6,086 nucleotides of DNA from Gemmatimonadota bacterium (lineage in GTDB: Bacteria; 4572-55; J002), in the NCBI GenBank assembly GCA_003697105.1, contig RFFQ01000127.1, positions 1 through 6,086 of the forward strand. Direction: 5' to 3'. Position 1 is the stretch's first letter, and every line of letters starts with the position of its first letter. The position numbers and the translations under genes are program-made. The notes beneath the pieces were generated by a model. That model was not told where the DNA came from, searched no databases, and saw only the letters and a program-made list of their open reading frames with translations. Of the stretch, positions 1 to 6,086 are shown in pieces.

Positions 1-450
1 CCCCCACCCCCCCCCAGTACATCCCTGACGGACCTACCCCCAACCCGCACCGCGGATCAGACCAAAATAGAGCGTGTGATCGTATGCAAACAGTATGTTG
101 TCGAGACTCGACGGATTCAGCATCAAACCAATGTCTTCTCGCCGACGGATGAGACGGTCTGGGTCTGCGTGATTTTTGCCAGTGTCGCAAAACCATTCCG
201 GTTACGAGCAAAATTTTTCAAACCCGATTCCTATAAGTATTATGAGCAAGTCACCGCTTGGAATTACGCGGTGTATTCCTCCCAATTGGTGATTGAAGCA
301 CCATTCATGCGAATCCTCGGGTCTCCGGCAGAAACGATCTTTGGGGACTGGACTGTTACACTGGAAATTCAGGAAGAAAACGCGGATTTTCGCCCCCTGA
401 TTGTGCCGGAAACTCAACTGAACCGCGTTTACTTCTCAATCCGCAACTAA
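1..450 (+). CDS. Secreted modular protein, upstream part (5' partial; frame ends at probable frameshift)
   Basis: Frame 1 is open from the first base, so the true start lies upstream of the window. It encodes 149 residues ending at TAA 448-450. GTG at 76 could serve as a start, but the frame before it is coding-like, so I do not use it. Residues 1-24 are a Pro/Thr-rich linker (PPPPPSTS, then PPTPTRT) of the kind that joins extracellular modules. Residues 25-148 alternate hydrophobic and polar residues as in a beta-sandwich, with strands such as VWVCVIF, FRLRAKFF, WTVTLEI and RVYFSI. No signal peptide is visible, as expected for an internal fragment. The function is not recognised. The product is probably exported and forms one polypeptide with the frame-2 segment downstream, which carries a second Ig-like domain and a dockerin-like loop. 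Alternatively it is a complete C-terminus ending after its last strand. Confidence 0.7.
   Translation, partial: PPPPPSTSLTDLPPTRTADQTKIERVIVCKQYVVETRRIQHQTNVFSPTDETVWVCVIFASVAKPFRLRAKFFKPDSYKYYEQVTAWNYAVYSSQLVIEAPFMRILGSPAETIFGDWTVTLEIQEENADFRPLIVPETQLNRVYFSIRN
422..450 (+). other. Probable frameshift junction in the secreted-protein gene
   Basis: Frame 1 stops at TAA 448-450. Frame 2 has stops at 398-400 and 419-421 and is then open to 883. Any joining shift must therefore fall between 422 and 450. One extra base (or two missing bases) in this stretch would link strand VYFSI to frame-2 sequence that already looks coding before any possible start codon (about 451-499, many C-ending codons). 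There is no long homopolymer at the junction. A programmed +1 shift at AAC-TAA is unlikely, because tRNA-Asn would pair poorly with ACT after slipping. A real mutation or a sequencing/assembly error fits better. Confidence 0.55.
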
Positions 451-484
451 AATCCACCGGAACAGCGATACCACCCATCAAAAC

Positions 485-489
485 GGAGG
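485..489 (+). promoter_or_regulatory. SD-like GGAGG upstream of GTG 500
   Basis: GGAGG lies 10 bases before GTG 500 and is the only support for independent translation of the downstream frame. It falls inside sequence that reads as Gly-Gly-Gly in frame 2 (GGA GGC GGG), so the match may simply come from glycine codons. Confidence 0.25.
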
Positions 490-499
490 CGGGAGTGTC

Positions 500-883
500 G
501 TGTTGACATTGGAAAACACCGGTAATGTGGACTTTGCCGGGGTTAAGCTGTGGCTCTCCCCGTTTGTGTCTCCAGAGGGTGATGCCCTTCCCCCACCGGT
601 TGCTACGATTCTCCCCCCGTACATCTCCCAGATTCGGGTGGGTTCTTCCGCCGAGGCAACAATTTACATCAATCTTGCCAACACGGATGTCCGCGCCACA
701 GGCTATGTGGCAACATTGCTCGTCGATACCGGCGCAGAAGAACGGCTATCGTTACCAATGACGGTCACCGTACCCACCAGACGGGTGTATCGCTACGATC
801 TAACGCAAGATGGGCAAGTGAACATCTGGGATGTCCAAGCCCTGATTGATTACTGGCACACGGAAATTCGGCGCTCAAGATAA
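500..883 (+). CDS. NEW3/CARDB-like Ig domain plus C-terminal dockerin-like EF-hand loop (probably the 3' part of the preceding gene)
   Basis: This frame gives 127 residues from GTG 500 to TAA 881-883. It is actually open from 422, and no ATG lies between 422 and 500. Residues 2-93 resemble an Ig-like NEW3/CARDB module: strand LTLENTGNVDF, then VKLWLSP, a Pro-rich turn, IRVGSSAEATIYINL, and closing strands YVATLLVDT and LSLPMTVTV. A basic linker (TRRVYRY) leads to one dockerin-type calcium loop, DLTQDGQVNIWD, and a helix VQALIDYW. The family pattern DxNxDGxVNxxD is met except for Thr at loop position 3. Such modules act outside the cytoplasm, yet a product starting at GTG 500 would have no signal peptide and would begin at the first strand of the Ig fold. 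This supports one gene with 1-450 separated by a frameshift. Re-initiation after TAA 448-450 using GGAGG 485-489 is the alternative. Domain assignments are by eye. Confidence 0.65.
   Translation: MLTLENTGNVDFAGVKLWLSPFVSPEGDALPPPVATILPPYISQIRVGSSAEATIYINLANTDVRATGYVATLLVDTGAEERLSLPMTVTVPTRRVYRYDLTQDGQVNIWDVQALIDYWHTEIRRSR
797..856 (+). other. Single dockerin type I-like calcium-binding loop and helix
   Basis: Frame 2 reads DLTQDGQVNIWD followed by VQALIDYW. Asp at loop positions 1, 5 and 12, Gly at 6, Val at 8 and Asn at 9 match the dockerin/EF-hand loop. Only position 3 (Thr for Asn) departs. True cellulosomal dockerins carry two such loops in about 60 residues. Only one is present here, followed by a basic tail (EIRRSR). 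It is therefore better called a dockerin-like half-module, as is common at the C-terminus of non-cellulosomal secreted proteins. Confidence 0.65.
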
Positions 884-909
884 AGGGGACTCCACCTAGG
901 GGTAAGTTC

Positions 910-938
910 TTGACACAAATTTTTATTCGTGCTATTTT
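910..938 (+). promoter_or_regulatory. Sigma70-type promoter with extended -10, for the giant gene
   Basis: A perfect -35 box TTGACA (910-915) is followed by exactly 17 bases and then TATTTT (933-938, 4 of 6 matches to TATAAT). An upstream TG at 930-931 makes an extended -10 (TGCTATTTT). The spacer contains an AAATTTTTATT tract. Transcription would start near 945, giving a T/C-rich leader of about 50 bases before ATG 996. The promoter begins 26 bases after the stop codon of the upstream gene, so the downstream gene can be transcribed on its own. I see no clear operator palindrome. Confidence 0.65.
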
Positions 939-979
939 ATCTTTTCCAATTCCATCTCTATTTTCCGTTGCGGCTTTTT

Positions 980-985
980 AGGGTG
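980..985 (+). promoter_or_regulatory. Weak SD-like AGGGTG for the ATG 996 start
   Basis: AGGGTG lies 10 bases before ATG 996 and is the only purine-rich SD-like element in the leader. An in-frame TGA at 984-986 is followed only by AAT, TGG and AAC before ATG 996, so no earlier start is possible. The element is better spaced for an overlapping ATG at 989 that opens a four-codon frame (ATG GAA CAT GCC TGA, 989-1003). That mini-frame terminates just past the main start and may couple initiation. Confidence 0.4.
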
Positions 986-995
986 AATATGGAAC

Positions 996-3900
996 ATGCC
1001 TGAGGAAAAACGCAAAAAAAGTTCCCTCAAAGACCGGCTTAAAACGTCTAAACGTGTTCCGGTAAGGGATAAGGACACCCCGGCATCCGCGGATTCCTCG
1101 CCGGGGAGTTTCATTAATCCGGATGATATTGAAAAAATAGACCCTACCGCGTCGGGTACATTGTTTGAATCCGTTCTGCAAGAATACGATACCTTATCCA
1201 TCGATGATGGCAGTTCTAAACCCGCCTCCCCGCCTCCCTCCCCTGCCCAGCGTGCATCAAAGGATATTACCACGGACCCGGACGCCATCGATGTTGATTT
1301 AGACCCGCAAGTATTTGACTCTGTACTAAAAGAGTACGATGAAAAATCCATCGACCCTGAAAAAAAACCACCCGCGCCCAATCCCGCCGGTGAAATCGAT
1401 CTAGGTATTCAGAAATTAGACGACATCTCACCGGAATCGGAAGAACACCACACGGATTTTGAACATTTTACCCCAACCGAACATCCGAAAACCCCAGCCG
1501 TAGCACCTGCCGATTTGGGAATCGAACAATATACCCGCCATTCTGTGACCCCAGAACCGTCTTCGCTCTCGGATTTAGAGCATTTCCAGCCCCCCCCGCC
1601 CGCCGCCGAAAACACGGATAAGACACCCACCCGCCGCTTACCGGATTTAGAAGTGTTTCATGCCCCAGAAACCCCCCCTACATCGGAAAAAGAGAGCACC
1701 GAAGCGATCGATGACATTGATGCCGTTTTCGGGAAATTGACCCAACCGGAGTCCGAATCACCGCTACCCTCCGCCAGCCTTGAGGAAGGAACAGAAACCA
1801 CCTCTACGCCACCATCCGAATCCGCGCCCCCAGACGCGCTCGACCTACGGCAACAGGATACCAGCCACTCCCCGGATGAAATGACGATTGATAATATGTT
1901 TATTGGCAGTGGTAATCCCAATATCATTTTAGAATCCGAGATCGGTACACGGGCAGACATCATTGATCGGGAGTCGCTTCTGGCGGATCAACTACGGGCA
2001 TTCTTCACTGCCGAACGCGAGGCGATTGAACTTCAATTAACGGAGCATACCCCGCAAATAGAAACCCGCCGACGAGATTCACTGACCGAAGAATATTATC
2101 TCAAAATTCTGCTGGATGCGGAGGATGAAGATTGCCCCTCCCGTGTGAGCCTGTTTGTCAATCTACAAATGTTCCACATTATGGCAATCCGAAATGAGGT
2201 GGAACAAGCTATCGCCCATCATAGCGAAAACCTTGAAAAAACGCTCAAAATCACGGATAAGATCACTAAAATCTGGAACGCACTGCCCCGCCAAAAACGT
2301 GATCTATTTATCAACAAAATGCTGGCAACCCTCTCTACCAAAGCCATTGAACGTGGTATAGGTTATCTAAACCTGATCTTGGCAGAGATCAACCTGCTGG
2401 ATAAACACCACATATACGACTATCTGCGCTTAGCAATCGTCTCACAGCTATTACGTGAGCGCAATTCCGGCTTAACCCTCAGCAAGGAATTTGAGTTGGT
2501 GCGGCAATTTAGCAATCTACTAAAAACCTTTTATGAAGGTAACGATCCTCCCGCCAAAGTGGAAGAAGCGATTGAAACCCTGTTTACGGGGCGTAGCGGG
2601 GTCAATATTGACGTGATTACCCAGATCGACGGGAGTCCGATGCACCGGATGCTCTCCGCGCTAGGCGATCTGGATGCGAATATGGCAAAACATCATATTG
2701 ATTGGATTATTCTTCAGTTACAGCCCTTGAGTCTTCAGGAAAAAACAGAATACGTACGGGATATTGCAAACGGCTTGGTCTCTTTGCGTAATGCGGTCTG
2801 GAACGGGTTGAGCCGGGTGGAGATTGTCCCCGTCGAACGGATGCGCTGGTTTTTGAATGAACTGATTTTGCATTTTCAGAAGGTACCCGCTCCCGTGTGG
2901 CAGGTGTTTGCCAGCAAAAAGATGGAACCCGCCGTGACCAATATTCTGGGGATTGCCAACCATCGCTCCCCGTGGTATTTCCGGCAACTCCTGCCGCACC
3001 TGACCACCATCAAAACAGTCTCGGGTACTATCATTTGGCACATTTTTAGTACGGTCTTCGATCTGCTCACCGATCCCGATTTTTTCCAAAATTTATTTGT
3101 GGAGCATTTCAACGAGTGGCTCGCCAAACAGGAGGTACCACCGGTCACGGAAGATGAGTTGATCGATGGAACATTTGCCGTCTGTTTGAAAAAGACAAAA
3201 CCGGAAGATTACATCGATATTCGCCGTGCCATTTTGGAGCGGCAAGAAATCGCATTTTTTGAACAACTTATACGGTTATTAAATGTCGATAAACTCCGCC
3301 CAACGGAATTTGCCCAGAACTTTTTATCCCCAGTGATAGCGTATCTCAATCTGCTGACATTCCCGCTCACCGAATTTTCCGCGATTGTTCAAGATCTGAC
3401 CGGAAAGAAGAAAGTCGCCCCCCAACGCCTGCGCATTGCTTTGGAGGTCGGAACTTATTTAGAAAAACATTACGATTATTTCCGAAACCTTTCGGAAGCA
3501 CAAGATAAATTGGCGTTCAAAGTGTCGATCATTCGCCATTTTACCGAGATTGGCGAACTGCTCGGTATCACGGAATGCGAACGCTTCCTACATGCAGAGG
3601 CAGATAAACCGAGTATTATGATCCGCTATTTGGGTCAGATGAGCTACAATCGCGCTCCAATAGCGAACATCGGGATGCTGGTTTCCCAGTTACAGCCCCG
3701 TAATGTTCCCCAACGGGTACTCATTGTGCACTTGGGTGCCCTCATTGAAGAACGTCTTGGCGCAAAACTGCGGGAAGTGGATAGTGGCGACCTATACGAT
3801 CTGCGCGAAAAAACAATGATTCTGTGTGAGCGGATCGACCGCAAATCCCAGTTCAAATTTATCGAAGAGGGGTTAGGTTCTCTGCTGGATCGTATCTTTT

Positions 3901-6086
3901 CGCAGGATCAGATGATCACCTTGCTAACCCGCTTGATAAATGCCCTTGATACAATGCAACGCCCCGAATTGATCCCACGCTTTCTGAACCGGGTAGCACC
4001 ATCTATTGTGGAAAATTTTGGCTCAGACCCCGACTTGATGTACGATAACCTGTGCTGGGCCATCAACATCTATGATAAAAATGCCAGTGAATCTTTGATA
4101 TTCAGCGGGCTGGAAGACAAAATGAAGTCGCAGATGCGCCACGTCGGCGAAAAACTGCTTGCCCTGCCGGGCATTATCCGGCGTACTGCCAAAGAAATGG
4201 GCGCTAGTGAAGACGATGTCCGGCAGTTGATGAGCAGTCTGCGCCAAATATCAATCCAGTTTGCCGAACTGGAAATGATGACCCCAGAACAGCAAATCGG
4301 TACCTCGCATGTGATCAACATCCAAAAAAAGAGCAAAACCACCGTCAAAGAAGTCACCAACCGTTTTCTGGATACCGGTGTCGGTACTATTGTGGCGGTG
4401 CTGCTACGCTACCCCAAAGCCATCCAACTCTTCCAAAATCGCAAAGAAAACATCCCTGAGATGCTGAACATCGTTATGCCGGTCGATACAATTAGTTCCG
4501 AAGATGTGAGCATTGCCCTCGGCAGTGCCAGTAAGCCGGTACTATACGAGGAACGCGGGTTGATTTTCATCCAAGCGGTGGTTCCGGCGGCAATTGAAGC
4601 GGCAAATGGGTTACCCGAAATCGCTCAAGACCTCCTCTGGCAGATCGTCCGTAGCCTCCAACGGGAGATTCGGAATATCGATTTAGGCGTCTCTTTTTTG
4701 CAGAACTGCGCCGAAACGTTGCAAAACTATGCTATCCAGCGAATTCTCTTCCAAACCGTCTTACAGGTGGAATCCTTACGGGGGCGGATCCAACACTTTG
4801 ATACTCTCCAACGTCTGGCGAAAAAGGCAATGCCTTACCATGAAAAAGAGGATGCCCACCCCGATCCGGAAACCTTGCGGGCATTAGTTCAAGCCGCGGT
4901 GAAATCGGATCAGGCAAAAACAGACCTGCATAAACAAATCATCAAAGAGATTGACCAACTGCTAAACGGAATTAGTTTTGAGCCACAAATACTAGATCGA
5001 TTGCGCTATCATGCCAGTCAAGTCCTGCTAACAATGGGAGATGCCGGTCAGGTAAAATCGCTTGTGGAAGAAAGCCAGGTCAATGACCCCGATCTCGCCG
5101 GTTGGCGTGGGCAAATTGCAGACCAAAAAGCATTTGTCTTCTGGCTAAAACGGATGGAAGAGGGTCTCATCTCCAAAGAAATTGAGTGGATGCGCGACAG
5201 CGAGTGGTATGCCTTAATGGCACGGCAATATCTGGAACAGATGGGTAGCCGCTTGCCGGCAATAATCCGGTCAGCAAAGGATTTTGAAAAGATTGCCAAC
5301 AAGCAGGAGATCATTCGCTACTATTTTGAGGAGTGGGAGCACGAAAAATTGGGTCTGCTGGGTTTGCTTGTCTTCCGGGCGTTGGCTTTCCATGACGGCC
5401 CAATTGAACCGCTTCGTGTCCTGCAAACGGAAATGGAGCAAGTGCATCTAGAGCAGGTCCATCAAAAAGGGACGCGTCATCTCTTTTTGGAGCAAGCCCT
5501 CAAACAGATGCGGGAGATGCGCAATGGGCAAGAAATTTCCTACCCGCGAGGGGCGGTAGTTTCCAATTCCCTTCAAGTGAAACTCCATGGACAGTTGACC
5601 GAACCCCTCAATCAAGAGGTGATCCAGCACCGGATGGAGCAGTGTCTGCAACCCATCCCGGATGATATTCAGACCATTGTGAGCGATATGGTCAAGTGGC
5701 GTATAGGGCGAGTGGAACAATATTTACCCGAAGGGGAATCGCTCACATCACACCGCTTACGCTTTGCGGTGGATTATGCTCTGCCGTTCGTTTTTGCCGA
5801 GGTCGCCCTCGTCTCCGTGGGTAATGCCCAAGTAGAGACCGCGTTGCGCGAGCAATTGAAGCAAGTCAGTTGGACCTACGGCGGTAGTGCCAAACGCCGC
5901 TCGCGTGTCCATGAGTATCAGATTATTTTTGAACAATTCATCAACAACATCAAAGAACTCTTCTCCAAAGAAGGTGTACTGGATATCCGCGAGGTAAACC
6001 GCATTGAGCGGGAAATGCCGCAACAATATAATCAGAGCCTTGATGCCTTGACCGTATTGATGAATTGGACGATGGACTCCGAAAAA
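996..6086 (+). CDS. Giant orphan protein: repeat-bearing disordered N-terminus plus long all-alpha body (3' partial)
   Basis: One frame runs 1697 codons without a stop and continues past the window. ATG 996 is the start: TGA 984-986 closes the frame upstream, and the next in-frame ATG is at 1881. Residues 1-28 are basic (KRKKSSLKDRLKTSKR). Residues 29-298 are acidic, Pro/Ser/Glu-rich and probably disordered, with repeats FxSVLxEYDxxSID (57-70, 107-120), DLEHF-like motifs (154, 193, 217) and DLGI (135, 173). From about 299 the sequence is dense in Leu, Ile, Glu, Lys and Gln with few Gly or Pro. It looks like stacked amphipathic helices, perhaps HEAT-like, but I found no clean repeat unit. The seven or so cysteines are scattered. 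No signal peptide or uninterrupted membrane segment is seen; the most hydrophobic run (1452-1465, LGLLGLLVFRALAF) contains Arg. The product is probably cytoplasmic. I recognise no catalytic motif or known family. A scaffold or regulatory role is inference, and a defining domain may lie downstream. Confidence 0.9.
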   Translation, partial: MPEEKRKKSSLKDRLKTSKRVPVRDKDTPASADSSPGSFINPDDIEKIDPTASGTLFESVLQEYDTLSIDDGSSKPASPPPSPAQRASKDITTDPDAIDVDLDPQVFDSVLKEYDEKSIDPEKKPPAPNPAGEIDLGIQKLDDISPESEEHHTDFEHFTPTEHPKTPAVAPADLGIEQYTRHSVTPEPSSLSDLEHFQPPPPAAENTDKTPTRRLPDLEVFHAPETPPTSEKESTEAIDDIDAVFGKLTQPESESPLPSASLEEGTETTSTPPSESAPPDALDLRQQDTSHSPDEMTIDNMFIGSGNPNIILESEIGTRADIIDRESLLADQLRAFFTAEREAIELQLTEHTPQIETRRRDSLTEEYYLKILLDAEDEDCPSRVSLFVNLQMFHIMAIRNEVEQAIAHHSENLEKTLKITDKITKIWNALPRQKRDLFINKMLATLSTKAIERGIGYLNLILAEINLLDKHHIYDYLRLAIVSQLLRERNSGLTLSKEFELVRQFSNLLKTFYEGNDPPAKVEEAIETLFTGRSGVNIDVITQIDGSPMHRMLSALGDLDANMAKHHIDWIILQLQPLSLQEKTEYVRDIANGLVSLRNAVWNGLSRVEIVPVERMRWFLNELILHFQKVPAPVWQVFASKKMEPAVTNILGIANHRSPWYFRQLLPHLTTIKTVSGTIIWHIFSTVFDLLTDPDFFQNLFVEHFNEWLAKQEVPPVTEDELIDGTFAVCLKKTKPEDYIDIRRAILERQEIAFFEQLIRLLNVDKLRPTEFAQNFLSPVIAYLNLLTFPLTEFSAIVQDLTGKKKVAPQRLRIALEVGTYLEKHYDYFRNLSEAQDKLAFKVSIIRHFTEIGELLGITECERFLHAEADKPSIMIRYLGQMSYNRAPIANIGMLVSQLQPRNVPQRVLIVHLGALIEERLGAKLREVDSGDLYDLREKTMILCERIDRKSQFKFIEEGLGSLLDRIFSQDQMITLLTRLINALDTMQRPELIPRFLNRVAPSIVENFGSDPDLMYDNLCWAINIYDKNASESLIFSGLEDKMKSQMRHVGEKLLALPGIIRRTAKEMGASEDDVRQLMSSLRQISIQFAELEMMTPEQQIGTSHVINIQKKSKTTVKEVTNRFLDTGVGTIVAVLLRYPKAIQLFQNRKENIPEMLNIVMPVDTISSEDVSIALGSASKPVLYEERGLIFIQAVVPAAIEAANGLPEIAQDLLWQIVRSLQREIRNIDLGVSFLQNCAETLQNYAIQRILFQTVLQVESLRGRIQHFDTLQRLAKKAMPYHEKEDAHPDPETLRALVQAAVKSDQAKTDLHKQIIKEIDQLLNGISFEPQILDRLRYHASQVLLTMGDAGQVKSLVEESQVNDPDLAGWRGQIADQKAFVFWLKRMEEGLISKEIEWMRDSEWYALMARQYLEQMGSRLPAIIRSAKDFEKIANKQEIIRYYFEEWEHEKLGLLGLLVFRALAFHDGPIEPLRVLQTEMEQVHLEQVHQKGTRHLFLEQALKQMREMRNGQEISYPRGAVVSNSLQVKLHGQLTEPLNQEVIQHRMEQCLQPIPDDIQTIVSDMVKWRIGRVEQYLPEGESLTSHRLRFAVDYALPFVFAEVALVSVGNAQVETALREQLKQVSWTYGGSAKRRSRVHEYQIIFEQFINNIKELFSKEGVLDIREVNRIEREMPQQYNQSLDALTVLMNWTMDSEK
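1122..1205 (+). repeat. N-terminal module, copy 1 (residues 43-70)
   Basis: The pattern DDIEKIDP, a short spacer, then FESVLQEYDTLSID. It matches copy 2 as D-x-I, D-P, then F-[ED]-S-V-L-[QK]-E-Y-D-x-x-S-I-D, with 10 of the last 14 residues identical. It is a predicted short amphipathic helix in a disordered tail, suggestive of a docking motif. Confidence 0.7.
1281..1355 (+). repeat. N-terminal module, copy 2 (residues 96-120)
   Basis: DAIDVDLDP followed by FDSVLKEYDEKSID, 50 residues after copy 1. The codons differ between the copies (TTTGAATCCGTTCTG against TTTGACTCTGTACTA), so conservation is at the protein level and the duplication is old. A degenerate third relative, AIDDIDAVFGKL, may sit at residues 237-248 (nt 1704-1739). 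Confidence 0.7.
1360..1367 (+). repeat. A8 homopolymer tract inside the coding region
   Basis: Eight consecutive A residues are read GAA AAA AAA. Loss of one A would bring TAG 1402-1404 into frame, and gain of one would bring TGA 1391-1393 into frame. Slippage in either direction truncates the protein within its disordered tail. Confidence 0.6.
1455..1658 (+). repeat. Three DLEHF-like short linear motifs (residues 154-221)
   Basis: DFEHF (154-158), DLEHF (193-197) and DLEVF (217-221) share the pattern D-[LF]-E-x-F. Each is followed within a few residues by prolines (TPTEHP, QPPPP, HAPETPP). They are spaced 39 and 24 residues apart. Two DLGI motifs at residues 135 and 173 lie in the same stretch. 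Repeated acidic-aromatic motifs in disordered proline-rich sequence usually bind a folded partner; the partner is unknown. Confidence 0.55.
1590..1597 (+). repeat. C8 homopolymer tract inside the coding region
   Basis: Eight C residues are read CCC CCC CC(G), followed by more GC-only proline/alanine codons. Gain of one C brings TAA 1619-1621 into frame, and loss of one brings TAG 1648-1650 into frame. Slippage would leave about 210 residues of tail without the helical body. A C7 run follows at 1672-1678. Confidence 0.6.

Noticed and set aside
503-509. Second TTGACA (504-509)
   Set aside because: It lies inside coding sequence (Leu-Thr codons) and I saw no fitting -10 box at the right spacing.
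525-761. Plus-strand frame of 78 codons
   Set aside because: It is out of frame with the Ig/dockerin-like coding sequence, which explains the region better.
889-903. Possible terminator stem (ACTCC paired with GGGGT, loop ACCTA)
   Set aside because: It has only five pairs, one of them G-U, and no T-run follows directly. Too weak to call.
965-979. CCG-TTG-CGG mini-hairpin followed by CTTTTT in the leader, resembling an attenuator
   Set aside because: A three-base-pair stem cannot support termination. Probably chance.
932-1381. Minus-strand frame of 149 codons, Ser/Gly-rich
   Set aside because: It lies antisense to the start of the 1697-codon frame and covers its promoter. Its low-complexity Ser/Gly content is the complement of Glu/Pro/Ser codons, so it is a shadow.
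1409-1963. Two minus-strand frames of 73 and 101 codons
   Set aside because: They are antisense to the Pro/Glu-rich tail and their composition mirrors it. No family resemblance.
2155-2361. Plus-strand frame of 68 codons
   Set aside because: It is an alternative frame inside the giant gene with no independent evidence.
2718-3148. Overlapping minus-strand frames of 123 and 90 codons
   Set aside because: They overlap each other and lie entirely inside the plus-strand frame. No recognisable domain.
4023-6026. Several minus-strand frames of 61-96 codons
   Set aside because: All are nested in the continuous plus-strand coding frame, with no start signals or protein similarity.

Overview
The window looks like a piece of a mid-GC bacterial chromosome. 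It carries two plus-strand transcription units, both cut by the window edges. I saw no RNA gene, transposase, CRISPR array or phage gene. The taxon cannot be fixed. Secreted beta-sandwich plus dockerin-like modules next to a giant orphan protein fit a large-genome environmental bacterium, probably uncultivated, but that is a weak guess.

Bases 1-883 hold the 3' end of a gene for an extracytoplasmic modular protein. It has a Pro/Thr-rich linker, a beta-sandwich-like domain, a second Ig-like domain resembling the NEW3/CARDB type, and one dockerin/EF-hand-type calcium loop at the C-terminus. The coding signal switches from frame 1 to frame 2 between 422 and 450. The simplest reading is one gene broken by a frameshift, either a real mutation or a sequence error. 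Two separate reading frames (1-450 and 500-883) are less likely.

Bases 884-995 are a 112-bp gap. It holds a very good sigma70-type promoter (perfect TTGACA, 17-bp spacer, extended -10 TGCTATTTT) and a T/C-rich leader of about 50 bases. The promoter serves the downstream gene, so the two genes are probably transcribed separately. No convincing terminator separates them.

Bases 996-6086 are one uninterrupted reading frame of 1697 codons that is still open at the window end. The predicted protein starts with about 300 disordered, acidic, proline-rich residues carrying repeated short motifs. These include two copies of an FxSVLxEYDxxSID module, three DLEHF-like motifs and two DLGI motifs. About 1400 residues of apparently all-alpha, cytoplasmic-type sequence follow, in which I recognise no known domain. 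The architecture suggests a large scaffold or regulatory protein whose tail recruits a repeated partner, and any catalytic domain may lie downstream of the window. This gene is the main candidate for something undescribed here. All sizeable minus-strand frames in 996-6086 are shadows of it.
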